A DNA stretch of 64,000 nt from Sabellastarte sp. h YS-2021. Its lineage: Eukaryota > Annelida > Polychaeta > Sabellida > Sabellidae. Location: assembly GCA_964017235.1 (NCBI GenBank), contig OZ024928.1:151304881-151368880 (forward strand), written 5' to 3'. Below are positions 25,721 through 39,611 of this stretch, piece after piece. The notes beneath the pieces were generated by a model. It was not told the DNA's origin. It did not search any database and saw nothing but the letters and a program-made list of their open reading frames with translations. Both the position numbers and the translations under genes were made by a program. Each line of letters begins with the position of its first letter. The first letter of the stretch is position 1.

Positions 25721-28067
25721 GTTGGAACCAGGCCCGTAATAACTAATGGGGCCACACTGTCTGGACCCTCTTTGGCCAATTAGTTCTTCAAAAGAAAGCT
25801 GGGTGAGGGGTAGAGAGACACTTGGGACCAGTCTGTCTGGTGTCTCATGTTTTCCTTGAATCAAGCATGGCTCTCACTCCTGCGTTTGCTGGAACCCAGA
25901 GCTAAGAAGATGATCCTGAAGGCCAGATGCTTCAACGAGGCCTCTTTAAGGGGTTCAAAAGGACCCTTTGTAAGTTAGTGTAGGACCAAGAAAAAATTCC
26001 AAGAGGGAATATCAAGTAAGGAGGAAGATGGCTATGGTTTTGATAGGTGGTGCCCTGAAGTCTTTTGTAAAAATGCCCCACTTTGCTTTGTAGACTGATC
26101 TAGTTGAGACTCTGAGGAACCTCAAATCATGCTCCCACTGCCTCAGAGAAGCCTTGCTCCTTGATCGCTGAGGCTCTAGGAGCCAGGCATAGAGATTTCG
26201 GTTTGACAGATTCTTGTGTGGAATCTGACTGAATAACTGATCTGTGGATTGTCTAGGTTGAGCAGTCACAGAGGGATGTGGCTTGACATGGCTGCAAGAT
26301 CCCAGATTCAGGGCATGTTGGGCCACCCTGGAGCAATCAGAATGACTCTCCTGCACAGTTAGTCCCTTAGTTTTGTCACCACTTGGGTCCAGATCCTCGC
26401 AAGGTAGACAGAGTGCATCTACTGCTCAGACTAAGGAATCTAGAACTGGTGACACAAACTGAGGCAACATCTTGCTGAACCTCTTTGCAAAAAGGTCTAT
26501 TTGAGGATGGTGCATATCAAAAGAAAGACCTCTGGAAGGAGAGACCACACTGTCCAGATGGTCTGGCCCAGCCTGGATAGCTTGTCTGCTACCACATTCA
26601 GTCAGCCTGGAATGTGTCTGACCTTGAGAGATAACGGTTTCATCCGACTTCATGCCTCCCTCCTTGTTTATATAAAAGCAACCACTATGATGTTGTTTGT
26701 TGGTATGCATACTATTTTGCTTGAGCAGAGGTCTTGGAACTCTTTTTTTGCGCCAAAATGACGGCCTTTATTTCCAGATAGTTTATGGTTAACTTGCTTT
26801 CTGGGAGGGACCAAGTCCTCTTGCAGTATGCTCCCCTAAGTGAGCACCCCATCCTTCTTTTGAGGAGTCTGTAAAAATTTGCAGAGCATGACTGAGTGGG
26901 TGTAGTGGTCGACCTTGAAGGACATTTCCTTCCTGAAGCTACCACTTTATGTGAGAATGGAGTGACCTGGGCACTCTCCCGTTGTTTTTCAAATGCCACT
27001 CTATCAGTTTCATATGCAATCCTTCCTGGCCTTGTCCTTAAAATGCTCACTGGATTTGTCACAAAGCTCCTTATGATCCTTGACAAAGTCTACTATAGCT
27101 TCCTCATCTGAGTCTGTTAAATAAATGTTCGTCATATGTGTTTTCTTGCACCTGGATTGGCATTCAGTAGATGCGCTGGCCTCTTCTGGCCTCTGTATGC
27201 ATTTCACTTTCACTCCTCTCAGTTCTTGGTCTTGTTTTCGGCCACTGCATCCTCCATCTGTGAAGTTTCCTCCTGTAGAATTTCTACCCTCCTGGCTTCC
27301 TCCCTCTCCTCCCTCTGTTGTTTCTTTGCCTCAACCCTCTCTCTCTGTTGTCTCTCCTCCCTCCTCCTCCTAACTGTAGGTGTGGGGACTTCTATCTTCC
27401 TCACATTCTTTCTTGCTTTTTTAGGACCCATCTTAGAAATCAAATCAAGGAAGCGCTTTGAAAAAACAAAAGCCTATCAGCTAGCCACCAAAATTTACAT
27501 CTGTGTACTAAATCCTAAGTTGAACTGCAAAAAAACAAAACCCCCATCTCAACGTTACCAGATGTAATCTGTCGGTGTTAAAAATCCAAATAATGCATTC
27601 CACACACCGATTCGCCTTTTATAGACACAGATCCCATAACCAACAAGCTCCGACTTGGTGAAATGCAGCCCGCCTGTCCTACACACTTCCGGGCTTGTCT
27701 GTTGCTGTAACTGCCTTATCGGTTTCCTTTTACAACTTGTCCTGCTCTGTTCCCGGCATGTCCTGCTGTGATGCAAAAGACTCTGCGACCAAAGACTTGG
27801 AGATTTCCCATCTTGATGGGAAACCACGAAGTCAGGTCGTGGTTGATATGACAGGCCAGTTTCCTATCAAATACAGTTGGTATGTTCCTCGGCCTGTTGT
27901 AGAGTGATGGCAGGGTACTTGAATACAACAGGCCGGCAAGTGTTTCCCGATAAGACTGTAACAGTATTGGACAAGTCTGGAAGTAAATATGGCAGAACGT
28001 AGAGAGACGAGGCATTTTCCAGGTGGGCAGAGCCAAAATCGGGAGCAACAGTCGTGGAGGGTCGGTG

Positions 28068-28091
28068 AAATATCAAACATGTTTGATATTT
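28068..28091. other. 24-bp perfect palindrome
   Basis: Perfect dyad with core TCAAACATGTTTGA, flanked by GGGTC and GACCC that can extend a stem. It sits at the right edge of the region next to the DIRS remnant and is likely the centre of a small fold-back element. Confidence 0.6.
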
Positions 28092-28204
28092 TGCTGACCC
28101 ACCATGACAAGCCAGAAAATCACAGCTGATCCTGACTATAAAAATTGCTCCAGACCCTCGAAAAATCCATAGTTACCGACAAGATGGCTCCAGCAGAACA
28201 CCCC

Positions 28205-28505
28205 TGTAAAGTATCCTTGTGTCTTATATTAAACCAGGAATTACAGATGATGAGGTAACTTTCAATACGAAGTACCCCCGTGTCTTATACTGAACCAGTA
28301 ATTGCAGATAATTGGGTAACTGTCAATGTAAAGTATCCTTGTGTCTTATATTGAACCAGTAATTGCAGATAATTGGGTAACTGTCAATGTAAAGTATCCT
28401 TGTGTCTTATATTGAACCAGTAATTGCAGATAATTGGGTAACTGTCAAAGTAAGGTATCCCTTATCTTATACTGAACCAGGAATTACAGATGATTGGGTA
28501 CTGTT
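28205..28505 (+). repeat. 61-bp minisatellite, about five units
   Basis: Units begin GTAAAGTATCCTTGTGTCTT and end GGGTAACTGTCAAT. The third and fourth (from about 28330 and 28391) look identical; the outer ones differ at several positions. Confidence 0.85.
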
Positions 28506-30637
28506 GCGGACCTGATTCTACTTATTAGAGTTCTCCTCTAAGATTTTAGCTATAAACAGCTCTTTAAATTTTAAGTTAGTTACAAGAACTCTCTTGGAAT
28601 ACTTACAGTTTAATACATTTAGTGGCCTAGCCTTCTCCATGTGTCAAATGAATAGTTTTGCTTGGTAGAAAGTCCAATTTGGCTGGATTTGAAATTCTAC
28701 CTGTAGAAACTTGAAATGAACCTGTTACCAGGCTAAATTTAGTATAAAGTCCTTCTACCGGTAGAATTTGAAATTCTATTAATAAGCGTTGGGTTCAAAT
28801 GTTTCCAGAGCTTCTTTCTGAAATAAATACTCTTGGACAACCAAAATAAACTACTACTAAATAAAATTTTCATTGTTTAAACATTATTAAGATAACAATG
28901 GAACATAACTTGTTCGAGCAACTTTCTTTCCTCAAAAGTCATAATGTGCTCATACAGGGATTATTTTGTCATAACGACACCAAATCTATCAGCAGCAATA
29001 AAAATACATGTATCGAGTAAATCAAACAAAAATTTATTATCACTATATGCACAGATTGTAATGATTTAAATACTGACACTGGTTGCAATTCAACACAGGT
29101 ATAAGAAATGGATAAGTTGGCAGACTGCTACAAATGTATTACAAGTTCTAGTGAAATCTCTTCTTGTGCTCTGATTGAACAAATGTACAAATACATACAA
29201 ATGTACCACAACAATGTGAAAAGTGATGAACACTGATCAATTGTCTTTTTTGTATATCACTTATATTTCACCTAGACATCAAAACAAATTTACTCTCAAT
29301 TTTATTCCAACTTTCACAATTTCCTTAAAAGATATTTCAGTAATCAAACAGTTATTAAAAATTGGCACTTATTTTTTATTGGCTAATGTTTTTCTCTTTC
29401 AGTACAAAAGTTATTGTATTACTTTGATATACGCTTCTGTAGGTATGATAACAGTAAGTAAAGAAATAGGTTACTAAAGCTTAAGTGCTTTCGCTTTGTT
29501 AGAGGAAACTTACTTTTTTACAACCTCAGCATTTAGTGTAAAAATTTAATCTATATGATTATTTACAGCTATCTACATAATTATCGAAAAATATCATCAA
29601 CACGCGACATCTGGAGCTGATGCACCTTGAGTGTTTTGTATTGCACAAGGTTATGAACTGCGTAATCCTCAACGAATCATTAACTTTAAAAGGTTAAAAG
29701 ACTCTATCAAACTCGTAACAAGCAATAATCTCAACATATTACTATTGTTGATTAAAAGTAAACCAAAATTTTGTGGCACTATTTTGAAAGCATGGATCCG
29801 AAAAGTCTTCTATAATCACTGATAAAAGCTAATTTATGACATATCCAACAACTGAAGTGCAATATTACAAAATTAGATTATTACGGTATTTTTTATCAAA
29901 TATTCCACCTTTTGCATTAATATGAAGCAGTGTCAATGTTCAATATTATATATTTTCAAAACTTTCAAATGTTCAATAGATTTGAAGCAAATCCCCAGGT
30001 GTATCCTAAACCTATGTAAAAAAATTATTTATAGTTGGTAAGTAGCTGTATATGTTGAATAATTTCTCTTACTTGTGGATGAATTTTTATGCACTGTTTT
30101 TCTTTTAAAGGAAATCAAAAGAATTTTTGAAAAGTAATATGAAAAATTTTTCATTCACATTAAAAAATTAGGTGTTGATTGATTTTTTTTTTTTATTTTG
30201 CAATGAAATTACATTGATCAGACACTGATATTGAGTACTGAAAGTATTAAAGTTATTGTCATTTCTCACACTTTTTGTTTGAAAAAAAAAGTGTTCATAG
30301 AATTATAGTTGAAGAGATACAATATTATTAGGTAGTTAAAACATGTGATTCCAAAGATTTGCACGATAAGGAATTGCTATGAATAAAATTATATCCATGC
30401 AGCTTTAACACCGATTAGTCTAGTTACCGGCAGATCCTTATCATGAAAATAATTTTTATATATTTTTATTCATCACCAACCATGTATGTCATTGGAAGCA
30501 ATTTGTTCAAAACGTTTACAAAAATGAAGCATATAAATTTCACACAAAAGACAAGTTAGCAAGAAGCGGTTATGAAAACAGTCATTGACAACCATTATGA
30601 AATATTATGAATCAACACGATGCAAACCCTACAAAAT
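28506..30637. other. No gene seen
   Basis: AT-rich unique-looking DNA between the 61-bp minisatellite and family A copy A3; no element ends or exons recognised. Confidence 0.5.
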
Positions 30638-32789
30638 AGCATCAGAGATGCCCGTAGCACACAGCCTGGGAAAATAGTTTTCAACACCATCAGATATAGA
30701 AGTAGTGAAACAGTACACAGATTGGGATACTTTCAGTGTCAGTGTCCAAATAATGTTTAAGTAGAGAAAATAACATCTAAGAGAAAGAAATTGCATGTAA
30801 AGAACAAGTATTAAAACAAGACAATTCAGTAAACTAAAAATTATGAAGTTTTAAGACGTCTCCCATTTTGATTTTCATTTGTATGGTCGAATTATGGTTT
30901 GGATGTTTTGAATATTACCCATACATACAGATGTAGCAATACATGCTTTTATGTGGAATTGGGGCTAAACCTGTGGCTCACTTAATGCAATACCATCTGT
31001 TACAATGGGAAGTTGCAAAAGTAAAACAGTTAATGACTTCTAATATGACTTTAACAGTGCTTAATCTACACCAAAAGACACCCAAAGGTGCAACAACCAA
31101 GATTCAAGTAAAAAGATAAAAATAGATATAAGAGAGATAAATAGTATCAGATATCCTCGTAGAGACATAAAATAGCATCAGATATGCAAGATCAAAGGTC
31201 AAATCCAGGTCACACCATGACGTTGCACACATATAACCCTTGACCAATGTCCCTACCAAATATCAACTTCCTACACCTTATGGTTTCCAAAATATAGCCC
31301 AGACAAGGTATTATAGGTCAAGGTCACTATGGCAAGGTCAAAGGTCAAATCAAGGTCACACCATGATGTTTTACATCTACACACCCTAGCCAATGTCACT
31401 ACTCAGTATCAACTTCCTGCACCTTATGGTTTCCGAGATATACCCCGACATGATTTTATAGATCAAGGTCACTACGGCAAGGTCAAAGGTCAAATCAAGG
31501 TCAGACCATGACGTTGCACACCTACACCCCTAACCAATGTCCCTACCAAGTATCAACTTCCTATGCCTTACAGTTTCCGTGATATAGCCCGGACCAGATT
31601 TTATAGGTCAAAGTCACTACGGCAAGGTCAAAGGTCAAACCATGACGTTGCACACCTACACCCCCAACCAATGTCCCTACCTAGTATCAACTTCCTACAC
31701 CTTACAGTTTCCGAGATATAGCCCGGACCAGATTTTAGAGGTCAAGGTCACTACGGCAACGTCAAAGGTCAAATCAAGGTCACACCATGACCTTGCACAC
31801 CTACATCCCCTAACCAATATCCCTACCAAGTATCAACTTCCTACACGTTACGGTTTCCGAGATACAGCCCGGACAAGATTTTATAGGTCAAGGTCACTAC
31901 GGCAAGGTAAAAGGTCAAATCAAGGTCACACCATGACGTTGCACACCTACACCCCCAACCAATGTCCCTACCAAGTATCAACTTCCTATACCTTACAGTT
32001 TCCGAGATATAGCCCGGACCAGATTTTAGAGGTCAAGGTCACTATGGCAACGTCAAAGGTCAAATCAAGGTCACGCCATGACCTTGCACACCTACATCCC
32101 CTAACCAATATCCGTACCAAGTATCAACTGCCTACACGTTACGGTTTCCGAGATACAGCCCGGACAAGATTTTAGAGGTCAAGGTCACTATGGCAAGGTC
32201 AAAGGTCAAATCAAGGTCACGCCATGATGTTGCACACCTACACCCCCTAACCAATATCCCTACCAAATATTAACTTCCTACACCTTACAGTATCCGAGAT
32301 ATAGCCCGGACAAGATTTTATAGGTCAAGGTCACTACGGCAAGGTAAAAGGTCAAATCAAGGGCAGACCATGATGTTGCACACCTACATCCCCTAACCAA
32401 TATCCCTACCAAGTATCAACTTCCTATATCTTACGGTTTCCGAGATATAGCCCGGACAGGATTTTAGAGGTCAAGGTCACTACGGCAAGGTCAAATCAAG
32501 GTCACACCATGACGTTGCACACCTACACCCCCTAACCAATGTCCCTACCAAGTATCAACTTCCTACACCTTATGGTTTCCAAGATATAGCCCGGACAAGA
32601 TTTTCAAACTCAAGGTCACTACGGCAAGGTCAAATCAAGGTCAGACCATGATGTTGCACACTTGCACCTCCTAACCAATGTCCCTACCAAGTATCAACTT
32701 CCTACACCTTACGGTTTCTGAGATACAGCCCGGACCAACTTTTTCCCGCCGCCCGCCCGCCCATCCGGACCCCATGGGTGAAAACAATA
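30638..32789 (+). mobile_element. Family A element copy A3, long array
   Basis: Has the family 5' end at 30638, the shared leader (match to A1 and A2 from about 30881), roughly ten 146-bp monomers and the CCCGCCGCCCGCCC block. It ends at GAAAACAATA without the hairpin, so it is 3'-truncated like A2. The inner 5' motif reads TAGCACACAGCC, two changes from A5. Confidence 0.8.
31315..32735 (+). repeat. 146-bp AGGTCA-rich tandem array in A3
   Basis: About ten monomers of 139-147 bp. A typical unit contains AGGTCAAGGTCACTACGG, then AAGGTCAAAGGTCAAATC, then AAGGTCA, followed by an AT-balanced spacer (TTGCACACCTACACCCCC ... GATATAGCCCGGAC). The unit thus holds about five AGGTCA half sites, including a spaced-by-one pair (DR1). 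Confidence 0.85.
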
Positions 32790-32875
32790 AATGTGACTGG
32801 GGATGTATTTCTTTAAGTGAAACATCTTTTAACCGCAATTTATAAGTCATACCATTATGGATATTTTAGACCGTG

Positions 32876-33045
32876 AAGAATGTAGAGCGCAATAGTTATT
32901 CATGATTCTGAACTGTAAGCCACCAGACTTTGATAAGTAAACACAAACTTTTCCACCTAAGGTCAGGGTCAGGATTTGAACACAAAACTGTAGAGATGGA
33001 AAGTAATTGTGTTTTCTACTATACAACTCAGGGTTCCTAATAAAG
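32876..33045 (-). mobile_element. tRNA-derived SINE, family 1, degraded copy
   Basis: Reverse orientation. Remnants of the head (GGAACCCTGAGTTGT), the B-box region (GTGTTCAAATCC) and the body are recognisable by order rather than identity. Confidence 0.45.
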
Positions 33046-33177
33046 GCTTTTATACATACCTAGTAAATTTCATTTGTTCTTTCAATAACCACACAGATAA
33101 TTTATGCTTTGCCCAAATAATACCATAGTATGGGCAAGTTTCTAAAACTATGAGATTTACGTAATATAAACGTAAGG

Positions 33178-33799
33178 GGCCAGTTACACTTTCACGGATC
33201 CCCCACGGATATATGCCACGGTTCCATATATGGAAACTGACAGGGATGAGGGTGGGTCATGTATAAGATTTACGGATCTGCCACGGATCTCCTACGGACC
33301 GCCACGATGCTCCAAGGACAGGTTTGCGGATGACAAGACTGCACAAAAGATTGGTCTTCTGACTGTTTTTTTTTAATCCGAAACCCTTTCCGTGTAAGTT
33401 TGTAGCAGATCCGGTTAGATCCGGCAATGTTTTTGGGGGATATTTGTTGGTACGGAAGCGTCAAGGATGAAAGTGATGCCACAAGGACATCCAGGATGGG
33501 TTTATGGACAATAAGGACACTCACGGATGAGGTACGGAAGAGCTATGGATATTAACGTCCGTATGGACTTCCCGGAAAAATCAAGCATGTTTGATTTTTC
33601 CGTAATGGCCTAGGGATCTTATCTGATCCTTCGCATGTTAATACGGATCACAACATGCCGCTACAGATCTCACAAGGACATTACGGATGCCCTTATGGAT
33701 GGAAAATATGATCTGTAAATCACTCAACATTTTTCAACATTTTGCAAATTAGGAAACCTGGCGCGATCCAGCAGGCCATCCGTGAATGTGTAACTGGGG
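33178..33799. mobile_element. MITE-like element with ~20-bp terminal inverted repeats
   Basis: The ends are CCAGTTACAC(T/A)TTCACGGAT in inverted orientation with one mismatch. The interior is rich in CACGGATC/TACGGA words on both strands, and a 28-bp near-palindrome lies at 33574-33601. No coding frame. Target duplication not resolved, so the superfamily is open. Confidence 0.65.
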
Positions 33800-33898
33800 T
33801 CTACTTGTTCTTTCAAATACAAAACCTGGAAACCAGTTGATGTTTATAGTGATGCAATAACCTGATCATAGAGATGTGAGTCTGTGAGAATATTTAGT

Positions 33899-34127
33899 TT
33901 ATTTATTTGGGGTTTTACGTCGCTTTCGACACTGTACAGGTCATATCACGACGGGTAGTTGGAAGGGCAGAGGAAACCAGTACATAGAGTTCGCTAGGGT
34001 TGTGTACTGTAAACTGCCGACCAACGGCAAGCAACTACCAGCTTTCCCACTTAAGGCCATCACGGGGATCGAACCCCGGCCTCAGAGGTGGGAGGCAAGA
34101 GTGTTACCACTCTGCCACCGTGGCCCC
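33899..34127 (-). mobile_element. tRNA-derived SINE, family 1
   Basis: Reverse orientation with a 16-bp target duplication, TGTGAGAATATTTAGT (33883-33898 and 34128-34143), still perfect. The head has TGGCAGAGTGG (A box) and GGTTCGATCCC (B box on the minus strand), so it is a young copy. Confidence 0.92.
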
Positions 34128-34143
34128 TGTGAGAATATTTAGT

Positions 34144-35281
34144 GTACTTTGATAAAAACATGATAGTTTTACTCATTTACATGCACACAATGCAGATACA
34201 GCTTTTATAAATATTACTTTATTTCCACTCGCATATATATTATTTTATTTTAACATTTTATAAATTAACACAATTTTGACCATACCTTGCTCATGTGTTC
34301 AAATTTTAATGTTAGTACAATGAGACAAAAATTTCAATTCCTAAAATTTAACCAGAAAATATACAGGTTCTTGCCGACGCTGTAAAAGTCTGAAAATTAA
34401 CCCAAACTGAATACACGCCAACCTACATAGAAACGATCCAGCTACTACTTTGGTGTTTGAATGTTTTACTGTAAGGCTTAACTGCAAGCCATATACATGG
34501 ACAGCTGGGAACAAATAATTATAAAGCACCATCCCAAAATAACATACTCATATTTTATGAGCATTTTATTACATTTCAGTGGTTTGTTCTCAGTAATTTA
34601 AGCTTGGTCTTCTTTATTCAACTTCTGCAATTATTCACACTGTGCATAAAATACAAAGATGTGTTTCTTTTGTCTATATAAAGTCAATTACGTAAATAAC
34701 TATAACAATACAAATGTGCGTAAGCTGGTATTTACCAGATTTCACGTTGTTCCTCTCCATTATTTCAACTTCCAGAAGAGGATACAAGAGTACACAAACA
34801 TCATGATAATAATACATGGTAAAATAATAAACTTACTAACACTAATAGGAATAAATTTCTCATTTAACCTTGCGCAATACATTCATAGCAATTTTCCTAT
34901 ATAAACACACCCAAATTGTTGAGAAGTAAGCACAGAAAAAAATTTCAAAAAGCCCATATACAAAAGCAGAGCGATGAACACTTTGAATGTTTTTTATCAC
35001 ACCAAGTGAGTCAGGCACAAAATATACACAGAAAAGCACCTTTAAATACTGATATGAAAATACAGCGGAATGATAGATATCAGTAACTAATCTGTTTTTC
35101 CTTGTAAAACTACAAAAGTACAAAGGAATGGTTTATTACTATGAACTAATCTGGTTTCACTTTAAATAAATAGTATGCACAGGATATGCAGAAAGCTGAG
35201 GTATGACCAGCAATAAAAACTACAAAGTGTGAACCATAAACATATAACTGACACAAAACTAATATCACAAACTAATGAAAA
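34144..35281. other. No gene seen
   Basis: AT-rich unique-looking DNA between a SINE and family A copy A4. The stretch 36394-37221, between A4 and family C, is alike. Confidence 0.5.
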
Positions 35282-36393
35282 TAACATCAAAGATGCTCGT
35301 ATCCCTCAGCCCAGGGAAATAGTTTTCAATACCATGAGATATAGAAGTAGTGAAACAGTACAGAGATCGGGATACTTTCAAAGAATCGTCAATTATATAT
35401 AATGTTTAAGTTGAGAAAATAACATTTAGGAGAAAGAAAATGACAGAAGATGACATTAATTAATTAATAAACTAAAAATTATGAAGCTGTAAATTGTATT
35501 AAGTGAAGTAGAGCTGTTAATAAAATAGCTCAATTAAGTAAAAGTATTCAATAATCAGTTGCAGGAATCCATATATCTTTGTCAAAAGAGAAACATGTCT
35601 CAAATATTGCAGGTGAACACACTTTGGGAAAGACAAGGTTAAAGGTCACATCATGATGATGCACACCTAACTACTGTCCCTACTGAGTATCAAAACTACC
35701 TACACCTTACGGTTTCAGAGATAAGACCTGGACAAGATGTTAAAGATCAAGGTCACTTTGACAAGGTCAAACGTCAAATCAATGACACATCATGACATTG
35801 CACACTTACACTCCTAACTAATGTCCCTATCACGTATGAACTTTCTACACCTTACAGTTTCTGAGATATCGCCTGGACAAGATTTTAAAGATCAAAGTCA
35901 CTGCAACAACATCAAAGGTCAAATCAATGTGATATCATTATATTCCACACCTACACCCCCAACCCGTGTCTCTACCAAGTATTAACTTCCTACAACTTAT
36001 GGCTTCTGAGATACAGCCAGGGCAAGATTTTTAAGGTCAAGGTCACTACGGCAAGGTCAAAGGTCAAATCAAGGTCACACTAAGACATTGCACACCAACA
36101 ACCCCTAAGCAATGTCCCTCCCAAGTATCAATTTCCTACACGCAACAGTTTCCAAGATAAGACCAGGACAAGATTTTAAAGGTCAAAGTCACTACAGCAA
36201 GGTCAAAGGTCAAATCAAGGTCATATGATGTTGCACACCTACAAACCCTAAGCAATGTCCCTACCATGTACAAACTTCCTACACCTTACAGCTTCTGAAA
36301 TACAGCCTGGACAAACTTTTTCCCACCGCCTGCCCACATGCCCCATCTGGACACCATGAGTGAAAACAATACCCTCACAGCCCGTAAAGTCAG
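35282..36393 (+). mobile_element. Family A element copy A4, old and diverged
   Basis: The 5' end (AACATCAAAGATGCTCGT, then ATCCCTCAGCC), about four monomers and the 3' block are all recognisable but carry many substitutions. The terminal hairpin is degraded (CTCACAGCCCGTAAAGTC). Divergence from the other copies is much greater, so this is the oldest insertion of the family here. Confidence 0.75.
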
Positions 36394-37451
36394 TAGAATG
36401 TACAAGTGGAACCTTCACTTGTGGTGAGCAGTTATTATAATACATGGATTGTATAAGTGGCAAATTTCACAAAGGTAATAATTTCTGGTATTTTAGCTAA
36501 AAAGCTGAGTGATAAATAATTCCCAGTAAAATCTCACATTTGCATGACTTCAGCAGAAAGTGACTTTTAGTTGAATATTAATTCCAGTGAATAACATTAA
36601 TTTTAATATTAGTAAAAAAATTTCCAGCTATATGTCCATTTTGGTATATAGAACATGTCATATGGCTCCTGTGCTATAAATATTTGCGTAAGTCATAACA
36701 GCTGGGTACCTTGGGAGTTTTTCCAAGGACAATTCTAAAATTTGTTTTAAGAAAGAAACATTATGTGCAATAATCTATAATCTATCTTGGTTTTTGACTT
36801 GAGCCACCTTTATCTGTTGAACACGTATTAACTGATCCACTACTAGTAACACTTTTGTCACTATCTCTGAAACTTTCCACATGAAGTCCTCAGGAATCAT
36901 CTGTATTCATAAAGTTAAGTACATAGAGCAAAATCTTCAGAATATTTCAAATGAATCTGCTTCTACATGTAATGGAAGATAATAAATATGTCAGTGTTGC
37001 TTCTGAACCTCAATCAGGACCCCTGAATATATGTACATCATCAAAATATTACTACCAAGTATTAGACACAGTTCCTTGCTGAATAAATCAGTGTTACTAT
37101 TAACGTTTTATGATGTTTCTATAATATATATATTTTTGCTATGCAATCAGCAACCTTGTGCAACTGATTCTACAGCATGCATTTTCTAACAAAGCGTTAA
37201 TGATGTATGATGCAGGTTATAACTAGATTGGGCCAACTCGGCGCCAACATATCCCCAGACAGGTCATCACTCACGCCACAGGTTTTGATCGGGAATTTTT
37301 TTAAAACATAATTACCCATTATTATATGAACTTCAGCACATCAATCTACTCTGTTTATATCTTCCCAAGGAAGATGGTGTATCCCCAGACGCCGAATACA
37401 TAACTCAAATTATATTTTCAATGTTCCTGCAATGATAACTCTAAACCTATT

Positions 37452-37690
37452 TTCAAAGTATTTAAATGATTGATGATTGAATGTCCATTCTAAAATAATA
37501 ATCCCAAAAGAGCATATCTGTTTCTATATTTGTTGACAAATAAAATATTATTTTTAACTCAACTCATCATACTTTTCAATCTTCCTTCAAAGTATTTAAA
37601 TGATTGATGATTCAATGTCCATTCTAAAATTCATAATCCCAAAAGCGCATATCTGTTTCTATATTTGTTCACAAATAAAATATTATTTAA
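37452..37690 (+). repeat. ~136-bp tandem duplication within family C
   Basis: TCAAAGTATTTAAATGATTG recurs at about 37454 and 37589, and both copies run to ACAAATAAAATATTATTT with few differences. Confidence 0.8.
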
Positions 37691-39611
37691 AAAAAAATTA
37701 TTTATATTATTATTTTATTATATTATTTTTAGAATTTGCAAATTGTTTTCAGTTATTCATTTCCTCTATACCTATATATGTGGTCCATATATATGCAACC
37801 TAAATATGTGACACAATCTCAGTTCTGACTCCCCTTTGTGTTATATGTAATGAAGCCCACCACCTCCCACCCCCACCCCTCTCCCCTTCTCCACACCTCT
37901 CTCACTATTACACAAGATCTGCAACCCCATTGAGTTCTTTGTTTCTCATCTGATATCATTAAATACCTTTGTTTATTTAGTGTCACTCAATATAGCTGGA
38001 GGTCCCAGAGGTGGGTGGGGGGAATCCAGGGGGGGGATGTGGGTTCACTTGGGACTACAAAGAGATGGAGTGCTACAGCATAAATGGTAAACAAACAATC
38101 TATATAAAAGGGGTACTCAAATACAAAAGGAATTGAGAATTTTAAGTATGCGATTATCAACTGAAATGAGTTCATAACTGTAGGAGCTGTGTCAAAATTA
38201 ACTGAGGCAAGTTGAATAAAACTGGGCTAGTTGAGGGTTAAAAATCCCCTAGTTTTACTACATAAGGATATAATTTCATTAATATTGGGACTTAAAGCTC
38301 ACTTAAAGTGTCCATTTTGTCTACTTGAATATGTTTAACCAGTTTTATTTTAAAAAGTTAAAAACTCAGCAAGCAGAGGTATAACACACAAAAATAAGTT
38401 CTTAAAAGACTAAGATAGCCATAACATTATTAATATTCAAAATTTAAATAGACAGGCATTTCCTTTGAAAAATTCAAAGATTTCAGCTCTATAACCCACA
38501 TAGTTTGACAGTTACTGGGCTTTAAAGTGGCATAATGTCCATAAATTGGGTTTCTGTGGGCATTTTACAATTGTTAAAGAGACCTTAGCAATTAAACTAC
38601 AGATCTGAAACTTTTTGGGGGACATACATAACAAACAAAAATTATATATAATACAGTTTAAGACTTGTCACACTAAGCATTTCCAAATAACAGGGCAAAA
38701 TACGGAAAAAATGTCAAAAAAGGCACTTGGGCGAGTGTCTATGGCCCTCATACACAGGTTAAATGTCTACTAAAAACCTTGATTTTCGGCACATGTAGAA
38801 AGGACATAATAATGCATTCCCAGATGGGATTTCAGCTCAATCAATCACATAGTTTAACAGTTACAGGGCTTAAAGGTGGCAAAAAGTCCAAATATTGGGT
38901 CTCTGTGGGCCTTTTAGAGATCTCGATGTGCCTTTCAAATTAAAGCTTCAGACTTAAAATTTGTTACATACTAAGATTACACATAGAATATGTATCTAAT
39001 AAAGTTTGAAACTTCTCAGGCTTACCATTTCCAAGTTACAGAGCAAAATATGTGAAAAATGTCTTAAAAGGGTCACTCAGGTGGGTGTTTAAGGTCCTCA
39101 TACACAGGTTAAATGTCTACTTGAAGCCTTGATTTTTGGCACATGTAAAAAGAACATAATAATGTATTCCCAGATGAGATTTCAGCTCTATCAGTCACAT
39201 AGTTTAACAGTCACAGGCCTTAAAATTGGCAAAATGTCCAAATACTGGGTCTTTATGGGGCCTTCTAGAGACCTAAATGTGGCCTTCAAATTAAAGCTTC
39301 AGACTTAAAATTTGTCACATACTAAGATTACACATAGAATATGCATCTAATACAGTTTGAAACTTCTTAGACTTACCATTTCCAAGTTACAGGGAAAACT
39401 AGAAATAGGCCGCCCTGTTGATAGTAGATGCGAATAGAAACAGGATAGCATAGAAGAACACACATTATCATGTGTAATGTCCACCCATGAACCTTTTGCC
39501 CAAATTGTACAGTAGTCTTACAAGACCCTGTTTCATTTGTAAAATATATCAATGATGCTTAAATATTTGATAGTGTAGATGTAATTTATTTCAGCTTCAT
39601 GCCTTTTTGCA

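Larger units (their letters stand above)
21915..27445 (-). mobile_element. Decayed DIRS-type (tyrosine recombinase) retroelement, split by B1
   Basis: Minus-strand fossil. From right to left: a gag-like basic/acidic region (about 27010-27440), an RNase H-like part (about 26430-26870), a linker and recombinase N-terminal part (about 26010-26360), and pieces of tyrosine recombinase on both sides of B1 (about 25040-25150 and 22500-22610). The family call rests on remembered similarity to DIRS elements of marine invertebrates. Short inverted and direct copies of an AATACCTTGCCTAATGAACA-like motif at 21915-22215 may be its terminal region. The right boundary is uncertain and could extend to about 28150. 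It is clearly broken, with several breaks and missing parts, and is old. Confidence 0.6.

Noticed and set aside
31642-32175. 177-residue open frame across family A monomers
   Set aside because: It follows the 146-bp repeat, has no start context or splice evidence, and similar frames appear in every array.
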